This document shows positions 8,538 to 16,118 of a DNA stretch of 23,097 nucleotides, piece by piece. The notes beneath the pieces were generated by a model. The model was not told where the DNA came from. It saw only the letters and a list, made by a program, of their open reading frames with translations, and searched no databases. Within the stretch, counting starts at the first letter, position 1. Every line of letters starts with the position of its first letter. Position numbers and translations under genes: made by a program. The stretch comes from CAZJCK01 sp964544635 (GTDB taxonomy: Bacteria; Zixibacteria; MSB-5A5; GN15; FEB-12), in the NCBI GenBank assembly GCA_964544635.1, contig CAZJCK010000057.1:1-23097 (forward strand). Reading direction: 5' to 3'.

Positions 8538-10710
8538 GCCGCGGCCGCCTGCGAGAACACCCATGAACGTGGCCGAATTCGTCATCCGCGTTGAATCTCA
8601 CAACGCCAATGTCAATATCCCGCTCATCCGACGCGCCTATGAGTTCTCCGACAAGGCGCATGCCGACCAGGTCCGCGTTTCCGGCGAACCGTTCGTCGAA
8701 CACTGCCTCGAGGTTGCCCTCATCCTCGCCGAACAGCACATGGATTCGGCCACCATTGCCGCCTCGCTGGTGCACGATGTGGTTGAGGACACCGATGTCA
8801 CCATCGAGGAACTGCGCCGCGACTTTGGCGACGAAATCGCCGACCTGGTTGACGGTGTCACCAAGATCGGCGCCGTCGAGTTCAAGTCACGCGAAGAGCA
8901 GCAGGCCGAGTACTTCCGCAAAATGCTCTTGTCGATGGCGCGCGACATTCGCGTCATCCTCATCAAGCTGGCCGACCGCCTCCACAATATGCGGACGCTC
9001 GAGCATTTGCCCGAGGATAAACGCAAACGGATTGCCCTGGAAACGCGCGAGGTGTACGCTCCCCTGGCCCACCGCTTTGGAATCAACAAGGTAAAAGTCG
9101 AACTCGAGGACTTGTCGCTGAAGTTTCTCGAACCGAAGACCTACCTTGAGCTCGCCCGCAAGATTAACCAGCGCCGCGATGAACGCGATGCGTATGTCTC
9201 GCAATTGATCAGGCCGATCAAGGAGGCGCTCTCGAACGATGGTATACAGGCAACCGTCTACGGTCGCGCCAAACACCTCGAATCGGTCTACCGAAAGATC
9301 GTGCACCGCAAGGTACCGTTTGAAGAAATCTACGACCTGTTCGCCATCCGTATCATCGTAAACAGCGAACGCGAGTGCTATCATTCGCTGGGTATTCTGC
9401 ACTCGATGTGGAAGCCGCTGTCGAACCGTTTCCACGACTACATCGCGACCCCAAAGCCGAACGGCTACCGTTCGCTGCACACCACCATTATCGGCCCGGA
9501 AAACCGGCCGACTGAGGTCCAGATCCGCACCCACCAGATGCACTACGTCGCCGAGAACGGTATCGCCGCCCACTGGCTGTACAAAGAGGGGCGGCAACAG
9601 ATGAGCAAGTCGGACCGCCAGATGGCGTGGCTGCGCGACGTGCTCGAGTGGCAGAAGGATACGACCAATCCAGCGGAGTTTCTCGAGTACCTGAAGATCG
9701 ATCTTTATTCTGAAGACATTTTTGTTTTCACGCCGGTCGGCAAGATCATTCACCTCCCGGCCGGATCGACACCGCTCGATTTTGCCTTCCAGATTCACAC
9801 CGATGTCGGTATTCACTGTGCCGGCGCCAAGATAAATAATCGCCTGATGCCGCTGTCGACCAGGCTCAAGTCGGGCGACCGCGTCGAGATCATCACCAAC
9901 CCCAACCGGACACCGTCGCACGACTGGCTCAAACTCGTCAAGACGACCTACGCCCGTTCGCGCATCCGCAAATGGCTCAAGCAGGCCGGGTTCGAGCAGT
10001 CGGTTCAGCTCGGCAGGGAGATGCTCGAACGCAAACTTCGCGAGCAACGCGTCAAGATGCCGCCCGAGGCCAGCCTGCTGGAATGCGCCCAGATGCTCGA
10101 TCGCAAGACGGTCGAAGACCTGTTCGCCTCCGTCGGCAACGGCTCGATATCAACCAACAAGTTGGCCGAAATGATCGCCCCCGCCGCCGAGCAGGAGGTG
10201 CAGCCGAGTTTCGTCGGCAAGGTGATCGAGCGAATCCGAGGCTCCAAAGGGATCCGCGTGCAGGGGATGGGAAATATGATGTTCCGTTTCGCCGGCTGCT
10301 GCCAGCCGGTGCCGGGAGAAGAAATCACCGGCTTTATTACGCGGGGCAGAGGCGTCACCATCCACCGCGCCGATTGCGCGAGCGCCGTGGCGATGCGCCA
10401 CGATCATCCGGAACGGCTGATCGATGTCAGCTGGGACACCTCGCGCGGCCAGTCGTTCGTGGTGCAGCTCGATATCATGGTCGAGGATCGCAAGAACATG
10501 CTGCGCGATATCACCACCGCCATCGCCGACTCCGATACCAACGTCCGAGCCGCCGAGATGCGCTCGGAGGATGCTACCGGTATCGGCAAGTTCGTCGTCG
10601 AGGTCGGCAGCCTCTCGCACCTCAATCGCGTGATCGACAAGGTGCGACGAGTGCGGGGCGTCATTTCGGTCCATCGCGCCGCCGGAGCATCGGAGCTGTC
10701 CGGCGATTAG
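8527..10710 (+). CDS. rel: Bifunctional (p)ppGpp synthetase/hydrolase (RelA/SpoT homologue)
   Basis: A 727-residue long RSH enzyme that makes and degrades (p)ppGpp in the stringent response. The HD hydrolase domain (about 30-190) is intact: H59, H83-D84, E87-D88 in VHDVVEDTD, and D150 in LADRLHNMRT. The synthetase domain (about 240-360) has YGRAKHLESVYRK, YDLFAIRI, GYRSLHTT and EVQIRT. Its charge-switch motif reads RFHD (301-304) rather than the RFKD usual in bifunctional enzymes. TGS is at about 397-457, a zinc-finger-like region with C591, C592, H613 and C617 follows, and an ACT domain is at about 645-718. Start 8527 is favoured by AGGAG at 4 bases; ATG 8563 is the alternative. It overlaps the GT9 gene, so it is probably co-transcribed with the envelope genes. 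Its stop interlocks with the convergent M28 gene. Confidence 0.95.
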   Translation: MSVRPRPPARTPMNVAEFVIRVESHNANVNIPLIRRAYEFSDKAHADQVRVSGEPFVEHCLEVALILAEQHMDSATIAASLVHDVVEDTDVTIEELRRDFGDEIADLVDGVTKIGAVEFKSREEQQAEYFRKMLLSMARDIRVILIKLADRLHNMRTLEHLPEDKRKRIALETREVYAPLAHRFGINKVKVELEDLSLKFLEPKTYLELARKINQRRDERDAYVSQLIRPIKEALSNDGIQATVYGRAKHLESVYRKIVHRKVPFEEIYDLFAIRIIVNSERECYHSLGILHSMWKPLSNRFHDYIATPKPNGYRSLHTTIIGPENRPTEVQIRTHQMHYVAENGIAAHWLYKEGRQQMSKSDRQMAWLRDVLEWQKDTTNPAEFLEYLKIDLYSEDIFVFTPVGKIIHLPAGSTPLDFAFQIHTDVGIHCAGAKINNRLMPLSTRLKSGDRVEIITNPNRTPSHDWLKLVKTTYARSRIRKWLKQAGFEQSVQLGREMLERKLREQRVKMPPEASLLECAQMLDRKTVEDLFASVGNGSISTNKLAEMIAPAAEQEVQPSFVGKVIERIRGSKGIRVQGMGNMMFRFAGCCQPVPGEEITGFITRGRGVTIHRADCASAVAMRHDHPERLIDVSWDTSRGQSFVVQLDIMVEDRKNMLRDITTAIADSDTNVRAAEMRSEDATGIGKFVVEVGSLSHLNRVIDKVRRVRGVISVHRAAGASELSGD

Positions 10711-12419
10711 AAGATAACCGTCAATGCCTTTGTTTCACCCTGGCGACTGACCACAACCTGCGCCGTATCCCCCTTGCGGAACTTGCTCAACGCGCCCATG
10801 TAGTCGTAGATATCGCCAATCTCGATATCACCCATCTTCAGGATGACGTCTCCCTCCAGTAAACCTGCCGCCTCGCCCGGTCGCTCCGCGATGACACCGT
10901 CAACCCGCAGCCCCTTCTCTTCGTACACGTAATCCGGCATGATACCGAGTGTTACCGAGTACATGGCGCGACGTTTCCCTTCCGTATCCGACTTGGTCTT
11001 CTGGAACGTGAGCGGTTCGGGAATGCTGTCGAAATGCGCGATGACATCGCCGATGAACGATGCGACTGTCAGCAGCCCCTCGGCATCGATCTTCTCGACA
11101 TCATCCGATGGCTTGTGGTAGTCTTCATGCGCACCGGTGAAGAAGTGGAGACACGGAATGTCGCGGTTGTAGAAGAGGGTATGATCCGACGGCCCGGTGC
11201 CGGATTCTTTGGTCACGATTTTCATACCGTCGTATTCAATCTCCTCGAAGTACTGCTGAAACTCTTCGGCCGTGCCGACACCGAGCACCGCCAGTCCCTC
11301 GTCCTGGTCCTTCAACCGCCCGATCATATCCATGTTCAGCATCATGCGTACGCGACTCGAATCGATCGGCCAGTTGTTGACGAAATCGCTCGAACCCAGC
11401 AGTCCCGACTCTTCACCCGAGAAGGCAACCGCCAGGAATGAATACTGCATCTGGTCGGGACGCGAGCCGAAATGGCGCGCCAGCTCGAGCAGGGTCGATA
11501 CCCCGGAACCGTTGTCGTCGGCGCCGTTGTGTATCAACTTCTCGGCGCCGCGGTAGAGCGATGACGGCCCGCCGTAGCCGAGATGATCGTAGTGCGCCGC
11601 GACGACGATCGTCGTGTCGGACCTGCCCCGCAGGTAGCCCATGACATTGTAGGCGGTATCCCGCGTCTTCACCAGCTCGACGTTTCCGGTCACCATGCGC
11701 AGGTCGGGTTCCTGCAGGTCCAGCCCCAGTCGCTCGAAAGCGGCACGGCGCAGGAAGATGATCGGGATGTCTTTCGCCTGGAGGTTTACCGCCGTGATTC
11801 CCAAAAGGGTGTCGTCATGTTCCTCCGGCGTGTAGAAGATGACACCGGTGGCGCCGCGGTCCTGCGCCGTCATGATCTTGGAGGTCAGCGATTCGTAATT
11901 CGAGAAGTCGATATGCGGATTGTCGTCGGCCGGGGGAGAGAAGCGCTTGATCACGACAGCTTTCCCCTCGACATCCTTGCCCTCATAATCGTTGTAAGAA
12001 CCTTCGGCGGAATCGACCACAATGCCGTAGTCGACAAACACCGGCGTGACAAAAGAAAAGGCGTCCGAGGCCGACTGCTTCATCGGCTCCCATTCCTCAT
12101 CGAGTGTCAGCTTCGTGTCGTTGATCACCAGTTCGCTCGATTCGACGACATCGATCGACTTGATGAAATCAAACGGCTGCAGGTAGTCGCCGTCGGCATC
12201 GATCGGCGCCAATCCGGCCGAGGCCAGGATCGCCTTGATATAAAGCGCTGCCTTCCATTCGCCCGGCTCACCAACTTCGCGTCCCTCCAGCGAATCGTCG
12301 GCCAGCACCTCGATATGGTGCATCAGCGAATCGGCGGTGATGGTGTACGGCTGCTGTGCCGACGCTGAAGCCGCCAGCACAAGACCGAAAGTGAACAAGC
12401 CCAAAAGTCGCGTAAACAT
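10707..12419 (-). CDS. Exported M28 family metallopeptidase with PA and PDZ domains
   Basis: A 570-residue secreted zinc aminopeptidase-type enzyme. The signal peptide is residues 1-21 (LVLAASASA then QQ). A PA-like insert spans about 120-235. The M28 catalytic domain spans about 255-465, with HYDHLG (H276, D278), HNGADDNGSG (D301/D302), GEESGLLG (E336, E337), NMDMIG (D364) and DYHKPSDD (H435), so both zinc sites and the general base are present. A PDZ domain closes the protein (about 490-570). ATG 12419 is chosen because GAGGA (12432-12428 on the minus strand) sits 8 bases upstream and the signal peptide starts there. The frame stays open upstream to 12857 but that part runs antisense to the next gene. 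It is a single-gene unit, divergent from 12591 and convergent with rel. Confidence 0.92.
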   Translation of the reverse strand: MFTRLLGLFTFGLVLAASASAQQPYTITADSLMHHIEVLADDSLEGREVGEPGEWKAALYIKAILASAGLAPIDADGDYLQPFDFIKSIDVVESSELVINDTKLTLDEEWEPMKQSASDAFSFVTPVFVDYGIVVDSAEGSYNDYEGKDVEGKAVVIKRFSPPADDNPHIDFSNYESLTSKIMTAQDRGATGVIFYTPEEHDDTLLGITAVNLQAKDIPIIFLRRAAFERLGLDLQEPDLRMVTGNVELVKTRDTAYNVMGYLRGRSDTTIVVAAHYDHLGYGGPSSLYRGAEKLIHNGADDNGSGVSTLLELARHFGSRPDQMQYSFLAVAFSGEESGLLGSSDFVNNWPIDSSRVRMMLNMDMIGRLKDQDEGLAVLGVGTAEEFQQYFEEIEYDGMKIVTKESGTGPSDHTLFYNRDIPCLHFFTGAHEDYHKPSDDVEKIDAEGLLTVASFIGDVIAHFDSIPEPLTFQKTKSDTEGKRRAMYSVTLGIMPDYVYEEKGLRVDGVIAERPGEAAGLLEGDVILKMGDIEIGDIYDYMGALSKFRKGDTAQVVVSRQGETKALTVIF

Positions 12420-12528
12420 ATCGTTTATCCTCATATCCTTGGGTGGTTCTATTGTATAATACTCGAATGCAGCCAAGATAGCCGAGACGAGGTTCTTTGT
12501 CACGGTCTTTATCATGGTCGAAAAGAGG

Positions 12529-12557
12529 TTGAAAGGCAAGCAGATAGAGACTATATT
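12529..12557 (+). promoter_or_regulatory. Sigma70-type promoter for the zinc-ribbon/TPR gene
   Basis: TTGAAA (12529-12534) and TATATT (12552-12557) are separated by exactly 17 bases; each hexamer matches consensus at 5 of 6. Expected transcription start is near 12564, giving a short leader with AGAGGA at 12577-12582, 8 bases from ATG 12591. A TATAAT at 12455-12460 lacks a partner -35. Confidence 0.62.
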
Positions 12558-12590
12558 GCTCGCCAATGTCGAAATTAGAGGATTGCTGAG

Positions 12591-13259
12591 ATGTCTGTAA
12601 AAACCTGTCGGGCGTGCCACGCCGAGATCCCCGCCGAAGCCCAGTTTTGCCCGCAATGCGGTGAACCAACGTCGAAGAAGGTCGCCGCCAAACAGAAGAA
12701 AAGCGCGCCGCCGAAAAACAGTATGGTGCGCGACACCGTCATCGTCGTCGGCGCTCTGGTGGTGATTACGGTCGGTTATTTCGCCTTTGCCGATCGACCC
12801 GAAGCTCCTCAGCCGCCACAAGCACAGCAGCAACAGGGTATGAGCGACAACCCGCACCAGGGGATGGATGCCGGCGCCATCGAGATGCTCAACAACCTGC
12901 CCAATGACTTCAGTTCCTATGTCAATGCCGGCAACACGTTGATGGATCAGGGGAGTTACGCTCTGGCGGCCGAGGCATACAAGCGCGCCCTGGCGCTCCA
13001 GCCCAGTTCACCTGATGTCCGCACCGACTATGGCGCTTGCCTCAATGGCATGGGTCTGCCGCAGCGAGCATTGCAGGAGTTCATGACCGTAATTTCCGGT
13101 AACCCACAGCATGCGATCGCCCATTTCAATGCCGGCATCGTGTACTACACCATGAGCCAGTACGACTCGGCCAAAACCTACTGGAACCGCCTGCTGGAAC
13201 TGGCGCCGGAAAGCCCGGCGGCCGATCGCGCAAAGGAGTTGATGGCGCAGCTTGAATGA
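12591..13259 (+). CDS. Membrane-anchored zinc-ribbon protein with TPR domain
   Basis: 222 residues. The N-terminus is a zinc ribbon with two CxxC knuckles (C6/C9 and C20/C23: CRAC...CPQC). A Lys/Pro-rich linker follows, then one membrane helix at about 49-67, a Gln/Pro-rich linker, and two to three TPR repeats (about 105-220), including AAEAYKRALALQPSSPDVRTDYG and AIAHFNAGIVYYTMSQYDSAKTYWNRLLELAP. The predicted topology is a cytoplasmic zinc ribbon and an extracytoplasmic TPR, so it looks like a scaffold rather than an enzyme. Start ATG 12591 has AGAGGA at 8 bases. The stop overlaps the TTG start of the permease gene by 8 bases, suggesting coupling. I do not recognise a specific function. Confidence 0.85.
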   Translation: MSVKTCRACHAEIPAEAQFCPQCGEPTSKKVAAKQKKSAPPKNSMVRDTVIVVGALVVITVGYFAFADRPEAPQPPQAQQQQGMSDNPHQGMDAGAIEMLNNLPNDFSSYVNAGNTLMDQGSYALAAEAYKRALALQPSSPDVRTDYGACLNGMGLPQRALQEFMTVISGNPQHAIAHFNAGIVYYTMSQYDSAKTYWNRLLELAPESPAADRAKELMAQLE

Positions 13260-14349
13260 GCTGACCTCTTTTCTGAACGGCTGGCTGGGCGAAACCTGGT
13301 CGATGCTGGTCGACTCGGCATTCCTGCTGATGATCGGCCTCATTCTGGCCGGTCTCATCCGCCTGGTCCTTACCGAAAGTAAACTCCAGCGGCTGCTTGC
13401 CGGCTCACCACGCGCCGCCGTCTTCAAAGCCGCGCTTCTCGGTGTGCCGCTGCCACTCTGCTCCTGTTCGGTCCTGCCGGTCGCTCACCAGTTGCGGCAA
13501 TCGGGGCTTGGACGCGGCGGCACCACCTCGTTTTTGATCGCCACCCCGGAGTCAGGCGTCGATTCCATCCTGCTCACTTACTCACTTACCGATCCGGTGC
13601 TGACGGTCGCGCGGCCGATCGCCGCCTTCGCCACCGCCTCGGTGGCGGGACTGGTGGAAGCGACTAAAGAGCAATCGCAGAATTTCGATGAGATCACAGC
13701 TGCAAATCGGACTGAGATCGACAGCTGCCATGACGATTGCTGCTGCCCGCCCGACGAAACGGCCGCCAATCCAAAGCGGCCTCTTATCAGACGTATCCTC
13801 GGCGGCATCAAATACGCTTTCACCGACCTGATCGGCGATCTGGCCCCCTATCTCTTTGTCGGCTACCTTCTGGCCGGTCTCGTCGGCGTGCTGCTGAACC
13901 AGGATTTCATCACGCTGTCAGAAACGATCCGTACCGGCTGGGGCGGCTATGCCGCCGCCATGCTGCTGGGGCTGCCGATGTACATCTGCGCCACGTCATC
14001 AACGCCTCTCGCTGCGTCGCTTTTGGCCGGCGGCTTTTCGCCCGGCGCCATACTCGTCTTCCTGCTGGTCGGGCCGGCGACGAACATCGCGACACTCACG
14101 GTCGTGGGGCGTATCCTCGGCGGCTGGGCGACCGTGCGGTATGTCGTCAGCATCGCTGTCGTTGCCGTTATCTGCGGCCTGCTGACCGATCAGGTCTACC
14201 GGTGGCTGCAGATCGACGCCGCCTATCAAGCCGGTCACGACATGGCCGGCGGCTGGCTCTATGTCGCCTCGGCCGTGCTCCTCACGGCGCTCATACTCTA
14301 CCAGGTTGGGCGACAATGGGGAGGCCGGCTGCGCCGAATTTTATCTTGA
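13252..14349 (+). CDS. Permease of the DUF318/ArsP-like SO_0444 type (Cu/Zn efflux family)
   Basis: A 365-residue polytopic inner-membrane protein with about eight helices in two homologous halves. Half 1 has GVPLPLCSCSVLPVA (C70, C72). Half 2 has GLPMYICATSSTPLAASLLAGG. The second half ends LLVGPATNIATL, as in the predicted permease family that includes ArsP and the SO_0444 Cu/Zn transporters. The central cytoplasmic loop has a Cys/His/Asp cluster (C159, H160, D161, D162, C163, C164, C165) that could bind soft metal ions. The start is TTG 13252, overlapping the TPR gene by 8 bases. AAAGGAG at 13232-13238 is 13 bases upstream, somewhat far. The next ATG (13303) would cut the first helix. Metal export is inferred from the family and the cysteine cluster; the substrate is not fixed by sequence. 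Confidence 0.85.
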   Translation: MNELTSFLNGWLGETWSMLVDSAFLLMIGLILAGLIRLVLTESKLQRLLAGSPRAAVFKAALLGVPLPLCSCSVLPVAHQLRQSGLGRGGTTSFLIATPESGVDSILLTYSLTDPVLTVARPIAAFATASVAGLVEATKEQSQNFDEITAANRTEIDSCHDDCCCPPDETAANPKRPLIRRILGGIKYAFTDLIGDLAPYLFVGYLLAGLVGVLLNQDFITLSETIRTGWGGYAAAMLLGLPMYICATSSTPLAASLLAGGFSPGAILVFLLVGPATNIATLTVVGRILGGWATVRYVVSIAVVAVICGLLTDQVYRWLQIDAAYQAGHDMAGGWLYVASAVLLTALILYQVGRQWGGRLRRILS

Positions 14350-14380
14350 GCCTGAACCGGCTCCGTACCATACTTACAGC

Positions 14381-15085
14381 GTGGGAACCATCCGCTCCAT
14401 AGTCAGCGAGTTCGGCAACATGCTGAACGATTTCGCTTTCCCGCCCATCTGCTCCGGATGTGAGCGGTATGTCGAGGCCGGCGACGTCATCTGCGAGCGC
14501 TGCATGAACAGCCTGCTCGTGCTCGATGAACCGACCTGCCTGTTTTGTGACCGCTGGTTGGTTGACAAGCAGTCCTGTCCCGAATGCGAACGGACCATCC
14601 CGCTCTATGCAATGGGGCAGTACGGCGGCCCGCTCGAGCGGATGATCGTTAATCTCAAGTTCCACGCTGTTACCAGGGTCGCCGATCAGCTCTGTTTGGC
14701 GCTGCTCGATCTGCACGCTGATGGTCTGGCCGCGCTTGACGTCGATGCGATTGTACCGCTGCCCCTCGCTCCCTGGAGAGAGTACCGCCGCGGATACAAC
14801 CAGGCGATGCTCATCGCCGAACGTATCCAATCGGTCGTCGGCGCCGAGGTAAACACCGGCCTGCTGCAACGTTCCGGCTGGCGACCGCCGCAATCGCGCC
14901 TCAAACTACACCGTCGTGCCGAGAATATCCGCGGTGTCTTTCGTACCCGGCCCTGCGACCAGCCAAATAGCATCCTGCTTGTCGACGATGTGGTCACGTC
15001 CGGTTCCACCATGCGCGAGGCCGTCAGCACGCTGGAATCCGACGGTCACCGCGTGATCGCCACCGTGGCGCTGGCGAGGGCGTAG
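14381..15085 (+). CDS. comF: ComF family phosphoribosyltransferase-like protein
   Basis: About 234 residues. The N-terminal zinc-finger part has two four-cysteine groups: FPPICSGCER...CERC and CLFC...CPEC. The C-terminal type I PRTase fold has VPLPLAPWREYRRGYNQA, the SRLKLHRRAENIRGVF signature of ComF, and the PRPP loop ILLVDDVVTSGST. ComF family proteins act in DNA uptake in competent bacteria and in recombination processes in others; the reaction is not settled. The start is uncertain. GTG 14381 and ATG 14420 both keep the zinc finger, and neither has a strong ribosome binding site. The frame is open back to 14261 but that overlaps the permease. It lies 31 bases after the permease stop and 127 before the recombinase. 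Confidence 0.87.
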   Translation: MGTIRSIVSEFGNMLNDFAFPPICSGCERYVEAGDVICERCMNSLLVLDEPTCLFCDRWLVDKQSCPECERTIPLYAMGQYGGPLERMIVNLKFHAVTRVADQLCLALLDLHADGLAALDVDAIVPLPLAPWREYRRGYNQAMLIAERIQSVVGAEVNTGLLQRSGWRPPQSRLKLHRRAENIRGVFRTRPCDQPNSILLVDDVVTSGSTMREAVSTLESDGHRVIATVALARA

Positions 15086-15212
15086 GGGAGAGGTGATGCC
15101 GTTGTCCGGACTCCAGATCCTGCCGGGGCAGACCGCCGGGGCTGCCGCCCCTGCAAGTCTGTGGCCGCCAGACCTTACCGCCTGCCGCTCTGGTGAAAGC
15201 GGAGCATGATCG
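15086..15212. repeat. GC-rich intergenic segment with inverted repeats, possible dispersed repeat
   Basis: This 127-base gap between comF and the recombinase gene is unusually GC-rich. GGGGCAG (near 15125) can pair with CTGCCGCCCC downstream with one bulge, and CAGACC-type and GGCGG/CCGCC stretches recur. It has no T-run and no coding evidence beyond antisense shadow. The GGAG at 15201-15204 at its end serves the downstream gene. I suspect an interspersed intergenic repeat but cannot show other copies in this window. Confidence 0.35.
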
Positions 15213-16118
15213 ATGTGGCAGAACCTTATCAAAGACTATCTGCAGTACCTCGAGTTGGAACGCAACCTGTCGCGTCACTCCCTGGCTGCCTATCGCACCG
15301 ATCTGACAGAGTTCAGCCGGGTTTGTGGTGTCGGCCGGCCCAATAAGGTCGACCGCACCATCGCCAACACCTGGCTTGGTAAGCTCAGCGCGGCCGGTCG
15401 ACGGCCGGCGACGATTGCCCGCAAACTGTCGTCGGTAAAACGATTCTTCGACTGGCTCGTCGAATCCGGTCTCATCCCCAGGTCACCCTTTGGCGGCCTT
15501 TCAGCGCCGCGTATCCAGCGTTATCACCCGCCCTATCTGTCGGTCCGGGAAATCGCCGCCCTGATCGACTCGATCGATAGTGGTTCGCCGTCCGGCCTGC
15601 GTGACCGCGCCATCATTGAGCTGTTGTACGGCTCCGGTCTGCGCATTTCCGAGGCTATCAACTTGCAGGTCAGGGAGATAGAGTTCGACGCCGGTTTTAT
15701 CCGGGTGCTCGGAAAGGGGGATAAAGAGCGGCTGGTGCCGATCGGACAGCCGGCCACAGCGGCGATTGAGATCTATCTGGACAAGCGGCCCAAACCGGTT
15801 TCCAGCTCCGATGCTAAGTTCTTGTTCCTCAGTCGGTTCGGTAGAAAATACAGCCGCCCGGGGTTCTGGAAGCTGATCCACAAACGGTTTGTCGCCGCCG
15901 GTATCACCAAACAGGTAACTCCCCATACCCTCAGGCATTCCTTCGCCACCCACATGCTGGAAGGTGGCGCCGACTTAAGAGTAGTGCAAGAAATGCTCGG
16001 TCATGCCGATATATCTACTACACAGATCTATACGAGTATTGACCGGGATTACCTCATTGCCGAACACAAAAGGTACCACCCTCGAGAATTGGCCGGACGT
16101 CAAAGAGGACAAGTTTGA
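15213..16118 (+). CDS. xerD: Tyrosine recombinase XerC/XerD
   Basis: A 301-residue site-specific recombinase that resolves chromosome dimers at dif with a partner Xer protein and FtsK. The N-terminal SAM-like core-binding domain is residues 1-95. The catalytic residues are all present: R144 (SGLRISE), K168 (GKGDKERLVP), H238 and R241 (HTLRHSFATH), H264 (LGHADIS) and Y273 (QIYTSID). The GADLRVVQ segment resembles XerD more than XerC, but the assignment is not firm without the second Xer gene. ATG 15213 has GGAG 8 bases upstream. The length is standard. The 3' end probably overlaps the next reading frame. No dif-like site was recognised in the window. Confidence 0.9.
   Translation: MWQNLIKDYLQYLELERNLSRHSLAAYRTDLTEFSRVCGVGRPNKVDRTIANTWLGKLSAAGRRPATIARKLSSVKRFFDWLVESGLIPRSPFGGLSAPRIQRYHPPYLSVREIAALIDSIDSGSPSGLRDRAIIELLYGSGLRISEAINLQVREIEFDAGFIRVLGKGDKERLVPIGQPATAAIEIYLDKRPKPVSSSDAKFLFLSRFGRKYSRPGFWKLIHKRFVAAGITKQVTPHTLRHSFATHMLEGGADLRVVQEMLGHADISTTQIYTSIDRDYLIAEHKRYHPRELAGRQRGQV

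Noticed and set aside
8887..10047. A 386-residue antisense open frame within rel.
   Set aside because: It lies wholly opposite a clearly conserved rel gene; long antisense frames are expected in high-GC coding DNA, and no domain is recognisable.
12420..12857. N-terminal extension of the M28 peptidase frame.
   Set aside because: It runs antisense to the zinc-ribbon gene and lacks a signal sequence; the signal peptide and Shine-Dalgarno place the start at 12419.
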